Translations under genes and position numbers: made by a program
Source: UMGS1649 sp045611765
GTDB lineage: Bacteria; Bacillota; Clostridia; TANB77; CAG-465
NCBI GenBank assembly: GCA_045611765.1
Contig: JAZKXT010000004.1
Location: 62,001 to 126,000 of the forward strand
Reading direction: 5' to 3'
DNA length: 64,000 nucleotides
Notes under the pieces: generated by a model
Databases searched by the model: none
Told to the model about the DNA's origin: nothing
Seen by the model: only the letters and a program-made list of their open reading frames with translations
Part shown: piece by piece, positions 8,260 through 16,238 of the stretch
Numbering within the stretch: position 1 is the first letter of the stretch
Layout: each line of letters begins with the position of its first letter

Positions 8260-8775
8260 CTAAGCTAATTCAACTGTACCTAAATCATATGAGAATTTGA
8301 TTTTCTCTTCTATTTCTTTATCTACCGCCATGTGGTCCATGCCTTGTGCAAGCATAAGTTCGCTTATTAATATTTCCTTTGCTGAAGAAAGCATTTTCTT
8401 TTCAGCTGTAGAAAGTCCTCTTTCCATGTGTCTATGTGATAGGTCTCTTACAACATCTGCTACTTCTAATATATCTCCTGTTTTTATTTTATCTACATTA
8501 GATTTATATCTTCTACTCCAGTTGTTTTCATAAATATATTCTGCCTTTGGCTTTTCTAAAACCGCAAATACACTTGGCGCTACAGAAGCATTTGACACTT
8601 CTCTTACACCTATATCTGTTGCCGTTTCAGTTGGAACCATAAGTTTCATATCTCCAACTGGCATTTTTATTATATAATATTCTGCTGTATCCCCAAACAT
8701 TTCTTTTTCTTCTATTGACTCTATTGTACCTGCTCCATGCATAGGATACACTACTTTATCTCCAATACTAAACAT
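8260..8775 (-). CDS. CarD/CdnL-family RNA polymerase-binding regulator
   Basis: The N-terminus FSIGDKVVYPMHGAGTIESI is the CarD/TRCF-type RNA polymerase-interaction Tudor-like domain. The C-terminal helical part, with RDLSHRHMERGLSTAEKKML, is the CarD DNA-contacting domain. Such proteins bind the RNA polymerase beta subunit and stabilise open complexes at housekeeping and rRNA promoters. The 171-residue length is typical. It is monocistronic, with its own strong promoter and terminator. Confidence 0.9.
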   Translation of the reverse strand: MFSIGDKVVYPMHGAGTIESIEEKEMFGDTAEYYIIKMPVGDMKLMVPTETATDIGVREVSNASVAPSVFAVLEKPKAEYIYENNWSRRYKSNVDKIKTGDILEVADVVRDLSHRHMERGLSTAEKKMLSSAKEILISELMLAQGMDHMAVDKEIEEKIKFSYDLGTVELA

Positions 8776-8817
8776 ACTTGTCCCTCACTTTCTGCTTCTT
8801 TCATCCGATACAGTTAT

Positions 8818-8846
8818 ATTATAACATTTTAAATAAAAAAAGTAAA
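8818..8846 (-). promoter_or_regulatory. Sigma-A promoter of carD
   Basis: On minus, TTTACT (8846-8841), 17 bases, then TATAAT (8823-8818), 43 bases before the carD ATG. Confidence 0.65.
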
Positions 8847-8874
8847 GGATTTTGAGAAAATTTAAAGTTAAAAG

Positions 8875-8904
8875 AATAGGCGTGTTACTGTTCACACGCC
8901 TATT
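8875..8904 (-). terminator. Terminator of radA
   Basis: An 11-bp perfect stem (AATAGGCGTGT and ACACGCCTATT) lies 17 bases after the radA stop. Confidence 0.75.
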
Positions 8905-8921
8905 TACCCGATTTCAAGCCG

Positions 8922-10274
8922 CTATCCATTTGTTACCAAATCTTTGATATTATTCACTTTAACTAGTTTCACCTCTTGTGGTATTTCAAGCTTTTCCAAG
9001 CCATATCTAGTTGTATATATAGTTTTATATCCTAATTTTATAGCCTCTTTAATCCTCTTTTCAATATTTACTACTCGCCTAATCTCTCCTGTTAATGCAA
9101 GTTCGCCAATAAATACAGAATCATTATTTAAAGCCTTCCCTTTATAACTAGATATAATCGCCATTGCAACAGCTAAATCAGCTGCAGGTTCTGTTATTTT
9201 TATTCCGCCAACAACATTGATATATACATCTTGTGTACCCAAACTTATCCCACAAACTTTTTCAATTACCGCTAACAAAAGATTAAGTCTGTTTACATCA
9301 ATTCCCGTTGTAACTCTTCTTGGAATATTGTAATATGAATGAGTTGTTAATGCTTGTAGCTCGAGTAATAGTGTTGATGTTCCTTCCAATATAGCCGTTG
9401 TGACTGTTCCCGGTTGATTCTTTTCTCTTGTTAAAAACATATCCGACATATTTGTAACTTCAACCATTCCTTTTTCAGCCATTTCAAATATTCCTATTTC
9501 GTTAGTAGAACCAAATCTATTCTTTACCCCTCTAACAATTCTATGAGATATAAAGCGTTCGCCCTCAATATATAGCACAACATCTACCATATGTTCTAAA
9601 AGTCTTGGACCAGCTATAATACCATCTTTTGTTACATGTCCTATAACAATCGTAATTATTCCAAGCTTCTTAGAGATATTCATAAGGCGCGCTGTAACTT
9701 CCCTTACCTGAGATACACTTCCTGGCACAGAAGAAATAGACTCGTCATACATTGTCTGAATAGAATCTATAATACAAACTCTAGGTTTGTTTTCCGTTAT
9801 TTTAGCTTCAATCTCATCTATATCCGTTTCACCATAAAAATATATCTTATCATTATCTATTCCTAGTCTATCCGCTCTAAGCTTTACTTGAAGTTCTGAC
9901 TCTTCTCCTGAAACATATAGCACATCTCCGTGCGCAGTTAGCTTATCCGAAATTTGTAAAACCAACGTAGATTTTCCTATACCAGGTTCGCCACCTAAAA
10001 GTATCAAAGAACCATCAACAATTCCTCCGCCTAATACTCTGTCCAGTTCACTAAATCCACTCGTGAAACGTTCCTTCTTTACTATTTGTATATCTTTCAG
10101 TTTTTTCATTTCACTCTTTGGAATATTAGATACTACTTTTTTTCCTTGTGCTTTTTCTTTAATCTTTTCTTCTACAAATGTGTTCCACTGATTACAGCCA
10201 GGACATTTACCTAACCACTTAGCTGACTCATATCCACATTCTTTACAAAAGAATACTACTTTTTCTTTTCCCAT
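8922..10274 (-). CDS. radA: DNA repair protein RadA/Sms
   Basis: The order of motifs is diagnostic: a four-Cys zinc finger at the N-terminus (Cys10, 13, 24, 27), a RecA-like ATPase with Walker A GGEPGIGKST near residue 95, the RadA motif KNRFGSTNEIG, and a C-terminal Lon-protease-like domain. RadA is a hexameric helicase-like ATPase that drives branch migration in recombination and repair. The 450-residue length is standard. In many Firmicutes radA adjoins disA; here it lies between carD and corA and no disA is present. Confidence 0.95.
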   Translation of the reverse strand: MGKEKVVFFCKECGYESAKWLGKCPGCNQWNTFVEEKIKEKAQGKKVVSNIPKSEMKKLKDIQIVKKERFTSGFSELDRVLGGGIVDGSLILLGGEPGIGKSTLVLQISDKLTAHGDVLYVSGEESELQVKLRADRLGIDNDKIYFYGETDIDEIEAKITENKPRVCIIDSIQTMYDESISSVPGSVSQVREVTARLMNISKKLGIITIVIGHVTKDGIIAGPRLLEHMVDVVLYIEGERFISHRIVRGVKNRFGSTNEIGIFEMAEKGMVEVTNMSDMFLTREKNQPGTVTTAILEGTSTLLLELQALTTHSYYNIPRRVTTGIDVNRLNLLLAVIEKVCGISLGTQDVYINVVGGIKITEPAADLAVAMAIISSYKGKALNNDSVFIGELALTGEIRRVVNIEKRIKEAIKLGYKTIYTTRYGLEKLEIPQEVKLVKVNNIKDLVTNG

Positions 10275-10307
10275 ACATGTTCCTTTCTACTTCTATTTCT
10301 ACGTTTA

Positions 10308-11255
10308 TTACAACATATCTTTTTTATTTAGCCACATGGCAACTATTATTGTTATAATTGCTGTTATTCCTAACACGCCATAAAAACCATACACTCCTGT
10401 GTTAAATGGGAACTCTACATTCATGCCCATTATTGAGGCGATTAATGTTGGTATAGATATTATAAGAGTAATAGATGTTAATAGTTTCATCACGTTATTT
10501 AAATTATTTGATACAACTGTTCCAAATATGTCCGTCATTCCATTTAATATTTCAGAATAAGTTGCTGCCATTTCCATAGCTTGTCTATTCTCTATAACTG
10601 CATCTTCGAGAATGTCTTCATCCTCTTCATATAGTTTTATAAATTTACCACGTCTTAATCTTTCCATAACCGCCTGGTTTGTTTTAAGTGCTGTGTTAAA
10701 GAATATCATAGACTTTTGGTAGTTTATAAGTTTAAGTAATTCTTGATTACTCATAGTTTTGGTTATATTATCTTCAAACACTTCCACATCTCTGCTAATA
10801 TATGTTAAGTATTTTAAAAATTCTACTGAAGTTATATATATCAACTGAAATGCTAGTCTAGATTTTTTATACGTAGCAATCTCGCCTACTATCGTTTTCT
10901 TTCTGCTTAACATATCTATTAAAGAAAACTTTTCTGAGGATATAGTTATTATATAATCATCTCTAACTACAAGAATACCTAAAGGCATCGTTGTATATAC
11001 CTTACCTCTTTTATTCTTTTCTGTAATAGGCATGTTAATAGATATGAGTACTTGGTCCTCTTCTGTATCTATGTGTGATGTTTCCTCTTCGTCTAGAGCA
11101 TACTTTAAAAGCGTCTCATCTACTCCAGTTTCTTTTATGACATAAGCCATTTCTTTTTCTGTTGGCTTTACCAGATCTATCCAACAACCTTTTTCAATTC
11201 CTTCTAACTCTTTTAAATTTTTATCTTGTTCTGTATTTTTTAATATTTTTATCAT
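10308..11255 (-). CDS. corA: CorA-family divalent metal ion transporter
   Basis: The C-terminal pair of membrane helices contains the selectivity motif GMNVEFPF between them, the hallmark of CorA Mg2+/Co2+ channels. A long charged helical N-terminal domain of about 250 residues would form the cytoplasmic funnel, and the C-terminus ends in basic residues (WLNKKDML). The size of 315 aa is normal. GGGGTGAG precedes the ATG. The radA gene begins 33 bases after its stop, so the two may be co-transcribed. Confidence 0.9.
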   Translation of the reverse strand: MIKILKNTEQDKNLKELEGIEKGCWIDLVKPTEKEMAYVIKETGVDETLLKYALDEEETSHIDTEEDQVLISINMPITEKNKRGKVYTTMPLGILVVRDDYIITISSEKFSLIDMLSRKKTIVGEIATYKKSRLAFQLIYITSVEFLKYLTYISRDVEVFEDNITKTMSNQELLKLINYQKSMIFFNTALKTNQAVMERLRRGKFIKLYEEDEDILEDAVIENRQAMEMAATYSEILNGMTDIFGTVVSNNLNNVMKLLTSITLIISIPTLIASIMGMNVEFPFNTGVYGFYGVLGITAIITIIVAMWLNKKDML

Positions 11256-11348
11256 ATGCTCACCCCTATACTTTCTTAAATTATATTATTACAGCAACGC
11301 TTGTATGTCAAGAAACCAGAGGCAATTTACTATGCATTTGTTATATAA

Positions 11349-11377
11349 TTGCATTAACCCACACTTTATGTTATAAT
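11349..11377 (+). promoter_or_regulatory. Sigma-A promoter of the 77-aa gene
   Basis: TTGCAT at 11349-11354 and TATAAT at 11372-11377 with a 17-base spacer, 52 bases before the ATG. Confidence 0.5.
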
Positions 11378-11429
11378 ACTTATGTAATCTTAAGAAACTC
11401 TAAAATAATTATTTAAAGGAGTAAGTAAT

Positions 11430-11663
11430 ATGGTAGATTTGAAGTTTAGTTATACTCACTCATCCGGTGGTCCTGTTGTCGAAGAACACGATACAATCAT
11501 GCACTTCACAGATGGTGTTGAAAGCGGCGTTTATCCTCCTAAAACTTTATGTTGTGGCCCTGTAAATGTTAGATTTTTTGAAAATCCTCTTCTTGATAAA
11601 CAGTTTGCAACAGTTCAAGATTTATACAATCACTGCTCTGCCATTATGCGAGGACACAAATAG
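11430..11663 (+). CDS. Small protein of unknown function (77 aa)
   Basis: I do not recognise this family. The gene is well framed: promoter-like elements upstream, AAAGGAGT before the ATG and a strong terminator right after the stop, so it looks like a real single-gene unit. The product is soluble, has no membrane segment, and contains an adjacent CC pair plus a third Cys and three His (HSSGG, EEHDT, MHFTD), so metal or redox chemistry is possible but unproven. It is divergent from corA. Confidence 0.65.
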   Translation: MVDLKFSYTHSSGGPVVEEHDTIMHFTDGVESGVYPPKTLCCGPVNVRFFENPLLDKQFATVQDLYNHCSAIMRGHK

Positions 11664-11693
11664 AAAATAGCGAACTTAATTGTTCGCTATTTT
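11664..11693 (+). terminator. Terminator of the 77-aa gene
   Basis: A perfect 12-bp stem (AAAATAGCGAAC and GTTCGCTATTTT, loop of 6) starts immediately after the stop codon. It also lies just past the convergent flavodoxin gene and may serve both. Confidence 0.8.
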
Positions 11694-11699
11694 ACTATA

Positions 11700-12356
11700 T
11701 TACTCTCTTTTAAAAAGATCTTTAGACACTCCACATACCGGACATTGTTCCGGTGGATTATCTCCATAATGAACATAACCGCATATTGAACATATCCATT
11801 TTGTTTTACTTTGTTCTATATTTTCTTCAGTAGTATTCTCATTTTTAGCTTTAAATTCATCTGTATTAATTAAATTTTCAATTTCACTCGCTACTTGTTC
11901 TGCTTTATCTAAATCAAGTTCGCCCATATCTTTTATTTCCATACCAGTTAATTCGCTAAACTTTTTAAGTAAAGCTCTTTCTTCCGGAAATAAAGTATCC
12001 ATTCTCAACTGTCCATTAACAAAAAATTTATTAAATGTTTTTGATGAGGTGTTTCTGTATATTTCATCTGCTACTATTGGAAATTCTTTTTCAGAAAACA
12101 ATCCTTCGCCAACCAAAATTACATTTTTAGTTTTTAATTGTTCTTTTACTCTATTTAAATATAACTTAGTTAATTGTGCCGTATAAGGTCCCCTAAAATT
12201 AAATACTAATATTATATTGTCTATATCATTTAAATTTTCAGCTTCAAATGGAGTATCTACATTAATACATTTGCAGTTCAATTGGTTAGAAATTACTTGT
12301 GCAACTTTTTTAGCACTACCATGAAAAGTTTCATATGTTACTATAGTGTTATTCAT
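11700..12356 (-). CDS. Flavodoxin-rubredoxin fusion protein
   Basis: Residues 1-150 have a flavodoxin fold with the FMN phosphate loop near the N-terminus (TYETFHGSAKKVAQVI). After an acidic linker at about 165-185, the C-terminal 35 residues are a rubredoxin-like one-iron domain: CSICGYVHYGD and CPVCGVSKDLF with two CxxC pairs. Such fusions move electrons between FMN and iron in anaerobes, often toward oxygen or peroxide detoxifying enzymes. The donor and acceptor are not evident here. An AAGGAG site precedes the ATG, and the E2-like gene lies 35 bases upstream on the same strand. Confidence 0.85.
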   Translation of the reverse strand: MNNTIVTYETFHGSAKKVAQVISNQLNCKCINVDTPFEAENLNDIDNIILVFNFRGPYTAQLTKLYLNRVKEQLKTKNVILVGEGLFSEKEFPIVADEIYRNTSSKTFNKFFVNGQLRMDTLFPEERALLKKFSELTGMEIKDMGELDLDKAEQVASEIENLINTDEFKAKNENTTEENIEQSKTKWICSICGYVHYGDNPPEQCPVCGVSKDLFKRE

Positions 12357-12391
12357 ATATTATTTCTCCTTATTAAATATTATTTTTACCT

Positions 12392-13246
12392 TTATTTTTG
12401 ATCTTCAGGTGCGTTATCACAAGGAAGCTCTAATAGTTCTGGATTTAATATATATCTTCTAAATACAGATAACGCTTTGGCATAATAGTAACCATCACAA
12501 ATTCTTTCATCCATAACAAATCTAAATGTCATATACTTTTCAGTTTCACCAGTTTTGTAATTTTTAACTCTTTCTTTTCTTCCACCCATAGCAAGGAATC
12601 CGCTTGTTGTTCCAAAATTATATATGTGATGATAAATTGAATCAATACCTATTGAACCAAGATTTGTTAAGAATATACTCGTATGGAAGGGCGAGGCTTC
12701 TATAACTGCTTTAGGTAATAAACCATGATTATCCAAAAATATCACCAAATTAATTATACATTTTATTAACCAGTTTGGGAAACTCATTATAAACGCTGCA
12801 AGTTTGTCTGTTGCGTTTTCCTCTGTTGCCTCTTTGTTTTTTGCAACTTCTTCATGTACATTCTTAGCTATATCTATAATTGTATCTTCCGGTTTTATTT
12901 TAAATTTTACCGTAGTATCTACATAATCTTGTTCACTTAATTTTTTTACTACAGCAAGCGAAATACACACTTCATTTCTTGCAAATATTCTTCTATTCAT
13001 TATAAAGCGATTAAGACGTGGTTTTTCAATAACAGTTCTTGCTATTGCTGCTAAGACTACATCCATGTGTGTGATTTTAATTCCTTGTTCTCTTTTCCTT
13101 TTTATATATTCTTCTAGCCTATCTACAGATATTTCATCTTCAAAATATACTTGAGCATCTACTCTTTGCTTCATTATATACGGTATTATTTTATAATAGG
13201 GTTTCAAACTTTTTATTCTTCTTCCATCAGCTCTTTTTCCAAACAT
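12392..13246 (-). CDS. Stand-alone 2-oxoacid dehydrogenase E2-like acyltransferase domain protein
   Basis: The 284 residues match the catalytic domain of E2/chloramphenicol acetyltransferase-fold enzymes: THMDVVLAAIARTV near residue 60, SPFHTSIFLTNLGSIGIDSI near 185 and a C-terminal DERICDGYYYAKAL. No lipoyl or E3-binding domain and no E1 or E3 gene is present. The canonical active-site HxxxDG reads ERICDG, so the catalytic His is replaced by Glu; the protein may lack standard acyltransferase activity. Function unknown. It seems to be co-transcribed with the flavodoxin-rubredoxin gene. Confidence 0.75.
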   Translation of the reverse strand: MFGKRADGRRIKSLKPYYKIIPYIMKQRVDAQVYFEDEISVDRLEEYIKRKREQGIKITHMDVVLAAIARTVIEKPRLNRFIMNRRIFARNEVCISLAVVKKLSEQDYVDTTVKFKIKPEDTIIDIAKNVHEEVAKNKEATEENATDKLAAFIMSFPNWLIKCIINLVIFLDNHGLLPKAVIEASPFHTSIFLTNLGSIGIDSIYHHIYNFGTTSGFLAMGGRKERVKNYKTGETEKYMTFRFVMDERICDGYYYAKALSVFRRYILNPELLELPCDNAPEDQK

Positions 13247-13375
13247 TATAATTCACCTCTCATAATTTATTACATATTATCATATAATGTCGAATTTTGC
13301 AAATCTTTGTTATTTATAGCTCTACTAATATTACTATAAATTAGATGGCAAATTGTTTTCGTGATGAAACACAGC

Positions 13376-13417
13376 CATGAAAAAGTGGCACAGCAACACC
13401 ATGAAGAAGTGGCACAG
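13376..13417. repeat. Two 18-bp direct repeats ahead of a promoter
   Basis: CATGAARAAGTGGCACAG occurs at 13376-13393 and 13400-13417 with one difference. The copies are 24 bases apart and end 11 bases before a consensus -35 box. They could be an activator or repressor site for the downstream gene. Confidence 0.6.
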
Positions 13418-13428
13418 GAACATTTCCG

Positions 13429-13457
13429 TTGACATAATTTTAATGCTATGGTATAAT
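13429..13457 (+). promoter_or_regulatory. Perfect-consensus sigma-A promoter
   Basis: TTGACA at 13429-13434, 17 bases, TATAAT at 13452-13457. It drives the gene at 13545 and leaves a leader of about 80 bases. Confidence 0.85.
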
Positions 13458-13544
13458 ATTTGTAGGTAAGTTTAAACATAGATAAAGATAAATCTTTGTC
13501 CACGCCAGTTTGCATTGCAAACTGAGAGAGAAAAAGGAGTTTTT

Positions 13545-14006
13545 ATGAAAACAAATACACCTAAACACAACATCATTGCAAAAGATGCCTTTTTGGCTGC
13601 CGAGCATAAACTAATTGCAGAATGCAATATCGAGCGCGGCGAAACTGCTACTTCTCAAATTGCTTCCGGCATCAAGTATAGCATATTGCTTCGCTGCTTT
13701 GATAAGAAACAAGTCTCAAGCGTCTGTATCGGCTTGTACAATCTCAAAGACAAAATTGATTCAAACAATTTGCCCGAGATTGTAAAAATTCTTTGGTTGG
13801 ACGGATTTGATGTTAAGTTTGAGTTGCGCAGCGTGAAAATCAGCGAGGGCCTCAAGATTTTTGGCATCAACTTTGTCAAACCCGATCAATTTGAGCAATG
13901 GAATATGATTGTAACACCTGTCTCCCAAACTCCACGTGATGACGCAGACTACGTTCCTATCCAAATACCCAACAATCTTGAATACACACGTTATCACAAC
14001 GACTAA
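13545..14006 (+). CDS. Unknown protein with composition unlike its neighbours (153 aa)
   Basis: I do not recognise the family. The ATG at 13545 follows AAAAGGAG at seven bases; ten in-frame codons further upstream lack a start signal. The product looks soluble and globular, with no membrane segment, and ends in a polar tail (YTRYHND). Codon choice differs by eye from nearby genes: GGC, CGC, GAG, AAC and CTC are common, while flanking genes use A/T-ending codons. With a perfect promoter, its own terminator and a position against a tRNA cluster, it looks like a horizontally acquired unit. The opposite strand holds long chance ORFs that I reject. Confidence 0.7.
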   Translation: MKTNTPKHNIIAKDAFLAAEHKLIAECNIERGETATSQIASGIKYSILLRCFDKKQVSSVCIGLYNLKDKIDSNNLPEIVKILWLDGFDVKFELRSVKISEGLKIFGINFVKPDQFEQWNMIVTPVSQTPRDDADYVPIQIPNNLEYTRYHND

Positions 14007-14022
14007 GAAAGTTTATAGCTTT

Positions 14023-14058
14023 CTCCCTCAACTTTTATTTGAGTTGGGGGTCTTTTTT
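14023..14058 (+). terminator. Terminator of the atypical gene
   Basis: CCCTCAACT at 14025-14033 pairs with AGTTGGGGG at 14042-14050 and is followed by six T residues. Confidence 0.85.
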
Positions 14059-14073
14059 ATGCTAAAATAGATA

Positions 14074-14104
14074 GAAAAAGAATCGAGACAAAAAGTTCGA
14101 TTCT
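14074..14104 (-). terminator. Terminator of tRNA-Thr
   Basis: On minus, AGAATCGA and TCGATTCT enclose a 10-base loop and are followed by TTTTTCT, ten bases past the tRNA end. Confidence 0.75.
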
Positions 14105-14113
14105 GACTAAAGT

Positions 14114-14189
14114 TGGAGCTAATAGGCGGAATCGAACCGCCGACCTACAGGTTACGAATCTGTTGCTCTACCTACTGAGCTATATTAGC
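14114..14189 (-). tRNA. tRNA-Thr (anticodon CGT)
   Basis: A 76-base cloverleaf with encoded CCA: acceptor GCTAATA/TATTAGC, D-arm AGCTCAGTAGGTAGAGC, anticodon loop TTCGTAA, T-arm GGCGGTTCGATTCCGCC. The bottom anticodon-stem pair (A-C) is mismatched. It has its own promoter. Confidence 0.9.
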
Positions 14190-14217
14190 GTATTGTGGTT
14201 GTTTCAAATGTAGCTAT

Positions 14218-14245
14218 ATTATATCATAAAGCTTGTAAATGTAAA
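14218..14245 (-). promoter_or_regulatory. Promoter of tRNA-Thr
   Basis: On minus, TTTACA (14245-14240), 16 bases, TATAAT (14223-14218), about 29 bases before the tRNA. Confidence 0.6.
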
Positions 14246-14256
14246 GAAAATTGTTC

Positions 14257-14281
14257 AAAAAAATCACTTCTAATGAAGTGA
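14257..14281 (-). terminator. Terminator after tRNA-Gly
   Basis: On minus, TCACTTC-ATTA-GAAGTGA is followed by seven T, three bases beyond the CCA end of tRNA-Gly. It separates the four-tRNA transcript from tRNA-Thr. Confidence 0.75.
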
Positions 14282-14284
14282 CGT

Positions 14285-14360
14285 TGGAGCGGGAAACGGG
14301 GCCCAAACCCGCGACCTTCGCGTTGGCAACGCGACGCTCTATCAACTGAGCTATTCCCGC
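14285..14360 (-). tRNA. tRNA-Gly (anticodon GCC)
   Basis: A 76-base cloverleaf with encoded CCA; acceptor GCGGGAA/TTCCCGC and anticodon stem-loop TCGCG-TTGCCAA-CGCGA. Confidence 0.93.
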
Positions 14361-14379
14361 AAATATCAATTTTTTTGCT

Positions 14380-14455
<76 letters not shown>

Positions 14456-14466
14456 AGATAAAAAAA

Positions 14467-14543
14467 TGGCGACCTGGATGGGACTCGAACCCACGACCTC
14501 CGCCGTGACAGGGCGGCGTTCTAACCAACTGAACTACCAGGCC
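14467..14543 (-). tRNA. tRNA-Asp (anticodon GTC)
   Basis: A 77-base cloverleaf with encoded CCA; acceptor GGCCTGG/CCAGGTC with one G-T pair, anticodon stem-loop CCGCC-CTGTCAC-GGCGG, and the G discriminator expected of tRNA-Asp. Confidence 0.95.
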
Positions 14544-14551
14544 AAAAAAAG

Positions 14552-14627
14552 TGGTGGGCACAATAGGGCTCGAACCTATGACCCCCTGCTTGTAAGGCAG
14601 ATGCTCTCCCAACTGAGCTATGCGCCC
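14552..14627 (-). tRNA. tRNA-Val (anticodon TAC)
   Basis: A 76-base cloverleaf with encoded CCA; acceptor GGGCGCA/TGTGCCC and anticodon loop CTTACAA. It is the first tRNA of the cluster. Confidence 0.95.
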
Positions 14628-14646
14628 ACTTCTGTTGACGAGTATT

Positions 14647-14675
14647 ATTATACAAAATTATTTTTGCTTTGTCAA
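14647..14675 (-). promoter_or_regulatory. Consensus promoter of the tRNA cluster
   Basis: On minus, TTGACA (14675-14670), 17 bases, TATAAT (14652-14647), about 20 bases before tRNA-Val. Confidence 0.85.
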
Positions 14676-14749
14676 CACATTTTTATATATTTTTTTAAAA
14701 TTTTATCGACTTAGCATTTCAGCTTTCTATATTTAGCTTATAATCATGC

Positions 14750-14905
14750 TTAACGTATATATCCTTTAAATTTTGCGTACTCTTCATCTGTTCTCACAGA
14801 GCTTTTTAATTCATCTAGAAAGCCAAATTTATTTTTATACTCTAGCTCTTGTCTCAACTCATTATAGTTCGGTTCTATTTCAGGTTTCTTCTTTTCAAAT
14901 AGCAT
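14750..14905 (-). CDS. Small charged protein after the alanine symporter gene (51 aa)
   Basis: Unknown family. The ATG at 14905 follows GGCGGTGAT by three bases; the frame is also open further upstream, inside the symporter gene, but without a good start signal. The product is hydrophilic (KKKPEIEPNYNELRQELEYKN) with an acidic middle and no membrane helix. The reading begins 22 bases after the end of the symporter gene and could be co-translated with it. It may be a symporter-associated small protein or a chance ORF. Confidence 0.45.
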   Translation of the reverse strand: MLFEKKKPEIEPNYNELRQELEYKNKFGFLDELKSSVRTDEEYAKFKGYIR

Positions 14906-14927
14906 TACTATCACCGCCACTATTCTA

Positions 14928-16238
14928 TCACACCATAGTATTTTTGTAAATGCTTTCATCCATTTTCATACACTTGTATATCATATAAAGGTTTGGTAAT
15001 GTCATTATCGCATTAGCTATTGACGCTAAATCAAAAACTACTTCTACAACCATTATACTACCAAAAAATATTCCTATTACATATAACATTCTAAAAAAAT
15101 ATATTCCAATATTGGATTTAAATAAATAGTTTACTGCCTCTTCTCCATAATATTCCCAACATGGTATTGTTGCAATAACAAAAAATACCATACACACATT
15201 TAATATCGCATTACCAAAAGGCACAGTCCCAAATACACTGTTTAGCATAATTCCCACATCTGTTATGTTATACATTCCTGTACTTACTATTGTTATACCT
15301 GTAAGCATGCACAAAATTATTGTGTCAATAACTACACTTGTTGCTGCAATTTTAGATTGAGTGTCTATGTCTTGTTCTTCAACCGTTGCTGTAAATATTG
15401 GCGCACTCCCCATTCCAGCCTCGTTAGAAAACATTCCAAGTGAAAATCCTTTTCCTATTATTTTATTTAAACCAATTCCAACTATTCCGCCAACAACCTC
15501 TTTTACTCCAAAAGCTGCTAGAATAACGGCTTTTAATCCCGGCAATATATTTTGCCTATGAACTACTATGATACTAAAACAAAGTACAATATATAATACA
15601 GTACATATTGGTATTATTATGCTACTAATTTTAGCAATTCTTGTTTTGCCACCAAATACGATATACGCTGTAAGTATAGCAAGTAATATTCCGATCATCG
15701 CTTTATCCATTCCAATACTTACATTAAGTAATGAGCTCAGAGAATTAGACTGTGTCATGGTTCCAGTGCAAGCAGCAGATAAGGCTACTACAGAAGCAAA
15801 TATGATTGCCAGGCCCCTTTTATCCAGAACTTCATCTAACACATACATTGCACCACCAAAATAGCCTTTTTTTCTATTTTTTTTCCTGTATCTTAGTACA
15901 ACCAAATTTTCTGCATATGATATAACCATAGCAAATACGCCAGAGACAAAAAGCCAAAATAAACTTCCTACTCCACCTATTGTAAGCGCTACGGCCACCC
16001 CTGTTATATTGCCTGTTCCTAACGTTCCAGCAAGTACTGTCATAAGAGACTTAAATGATGTTATCTTATTCTTGTTTCCATCCTCTTTACTCTTAAACAT
16101 ATCCTTTATTGCAAGCAAAATTTTTAATTGAGGGAACTTAAATTTAATACTTAAATATATACTTGTTATTGTGAGTAGCAAAACATATGGATAACCCCAT
16201 ATAAAGCTATTTATATTAGATATTATTTCTTGTACCAT
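14928..16238 (-). CDS. alsT: Alanine/glycine:cation symporter (AGCS family)
   Basis: About ten membrane segments across 436 residues, with AGTLGTGNITGVAVAL near residue 75, GYFGGAMYVLDEVL near 125, and the family-specific FSLGMFSNEAGMGSAPI near 265. AGCS carriers import alanine or glycine with Na+. No clear Shine-Dalgarno precedes the ATG at 16238. The 480-base gap upstream holds a strongly folded element, so expression may be controlled there or the element may be an independent RNA. Confidence 0.92.
   Translation of the reverse strand: MVQEIISNINSFIWGYPYVLLLTITSIYLSIKFKFPQLKILLAIKDMFKSKEDGNKNKITSFKSLMTVLAGTLGTGNITGVAVALTIGGVGSLFWLFVSGVFAMVISYAENLVVLRYRKKNRKKGYFGGAMYVLDEVLDKRGLAIIFASVVALSAACTGTMTQSNSLSSLLNVSIGMDKAMIGILLAILTAYIVFGGKTRIAKISSIIIPICTVLYIVLCFSIIVVHRQNILPGLKAVILAAFGVKEVVGGIVGIGLNKIIGKGFSLGMFSNEAGMGSAPIFTATVEEQDIDTQSKIAATSVVIDTIILCMLTGITIVSTGMYNITDVGIMLNSVFGTVPFGNAILNVCMVFFVIATIPCWEYYGEEAVNYLFKSNIGIYFFRMLYVIGIFFGSIMVVEVVFDLASIANAIMTLPNLYMIYKCMKMDESIYKNTMV

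Noticed and set aside
13655..13997. Two overlapping ORFs of 74 and 78 codons on minus
   Set aside because: They are antisense to the well-supported gene at 13545-14006 and lack start signals.
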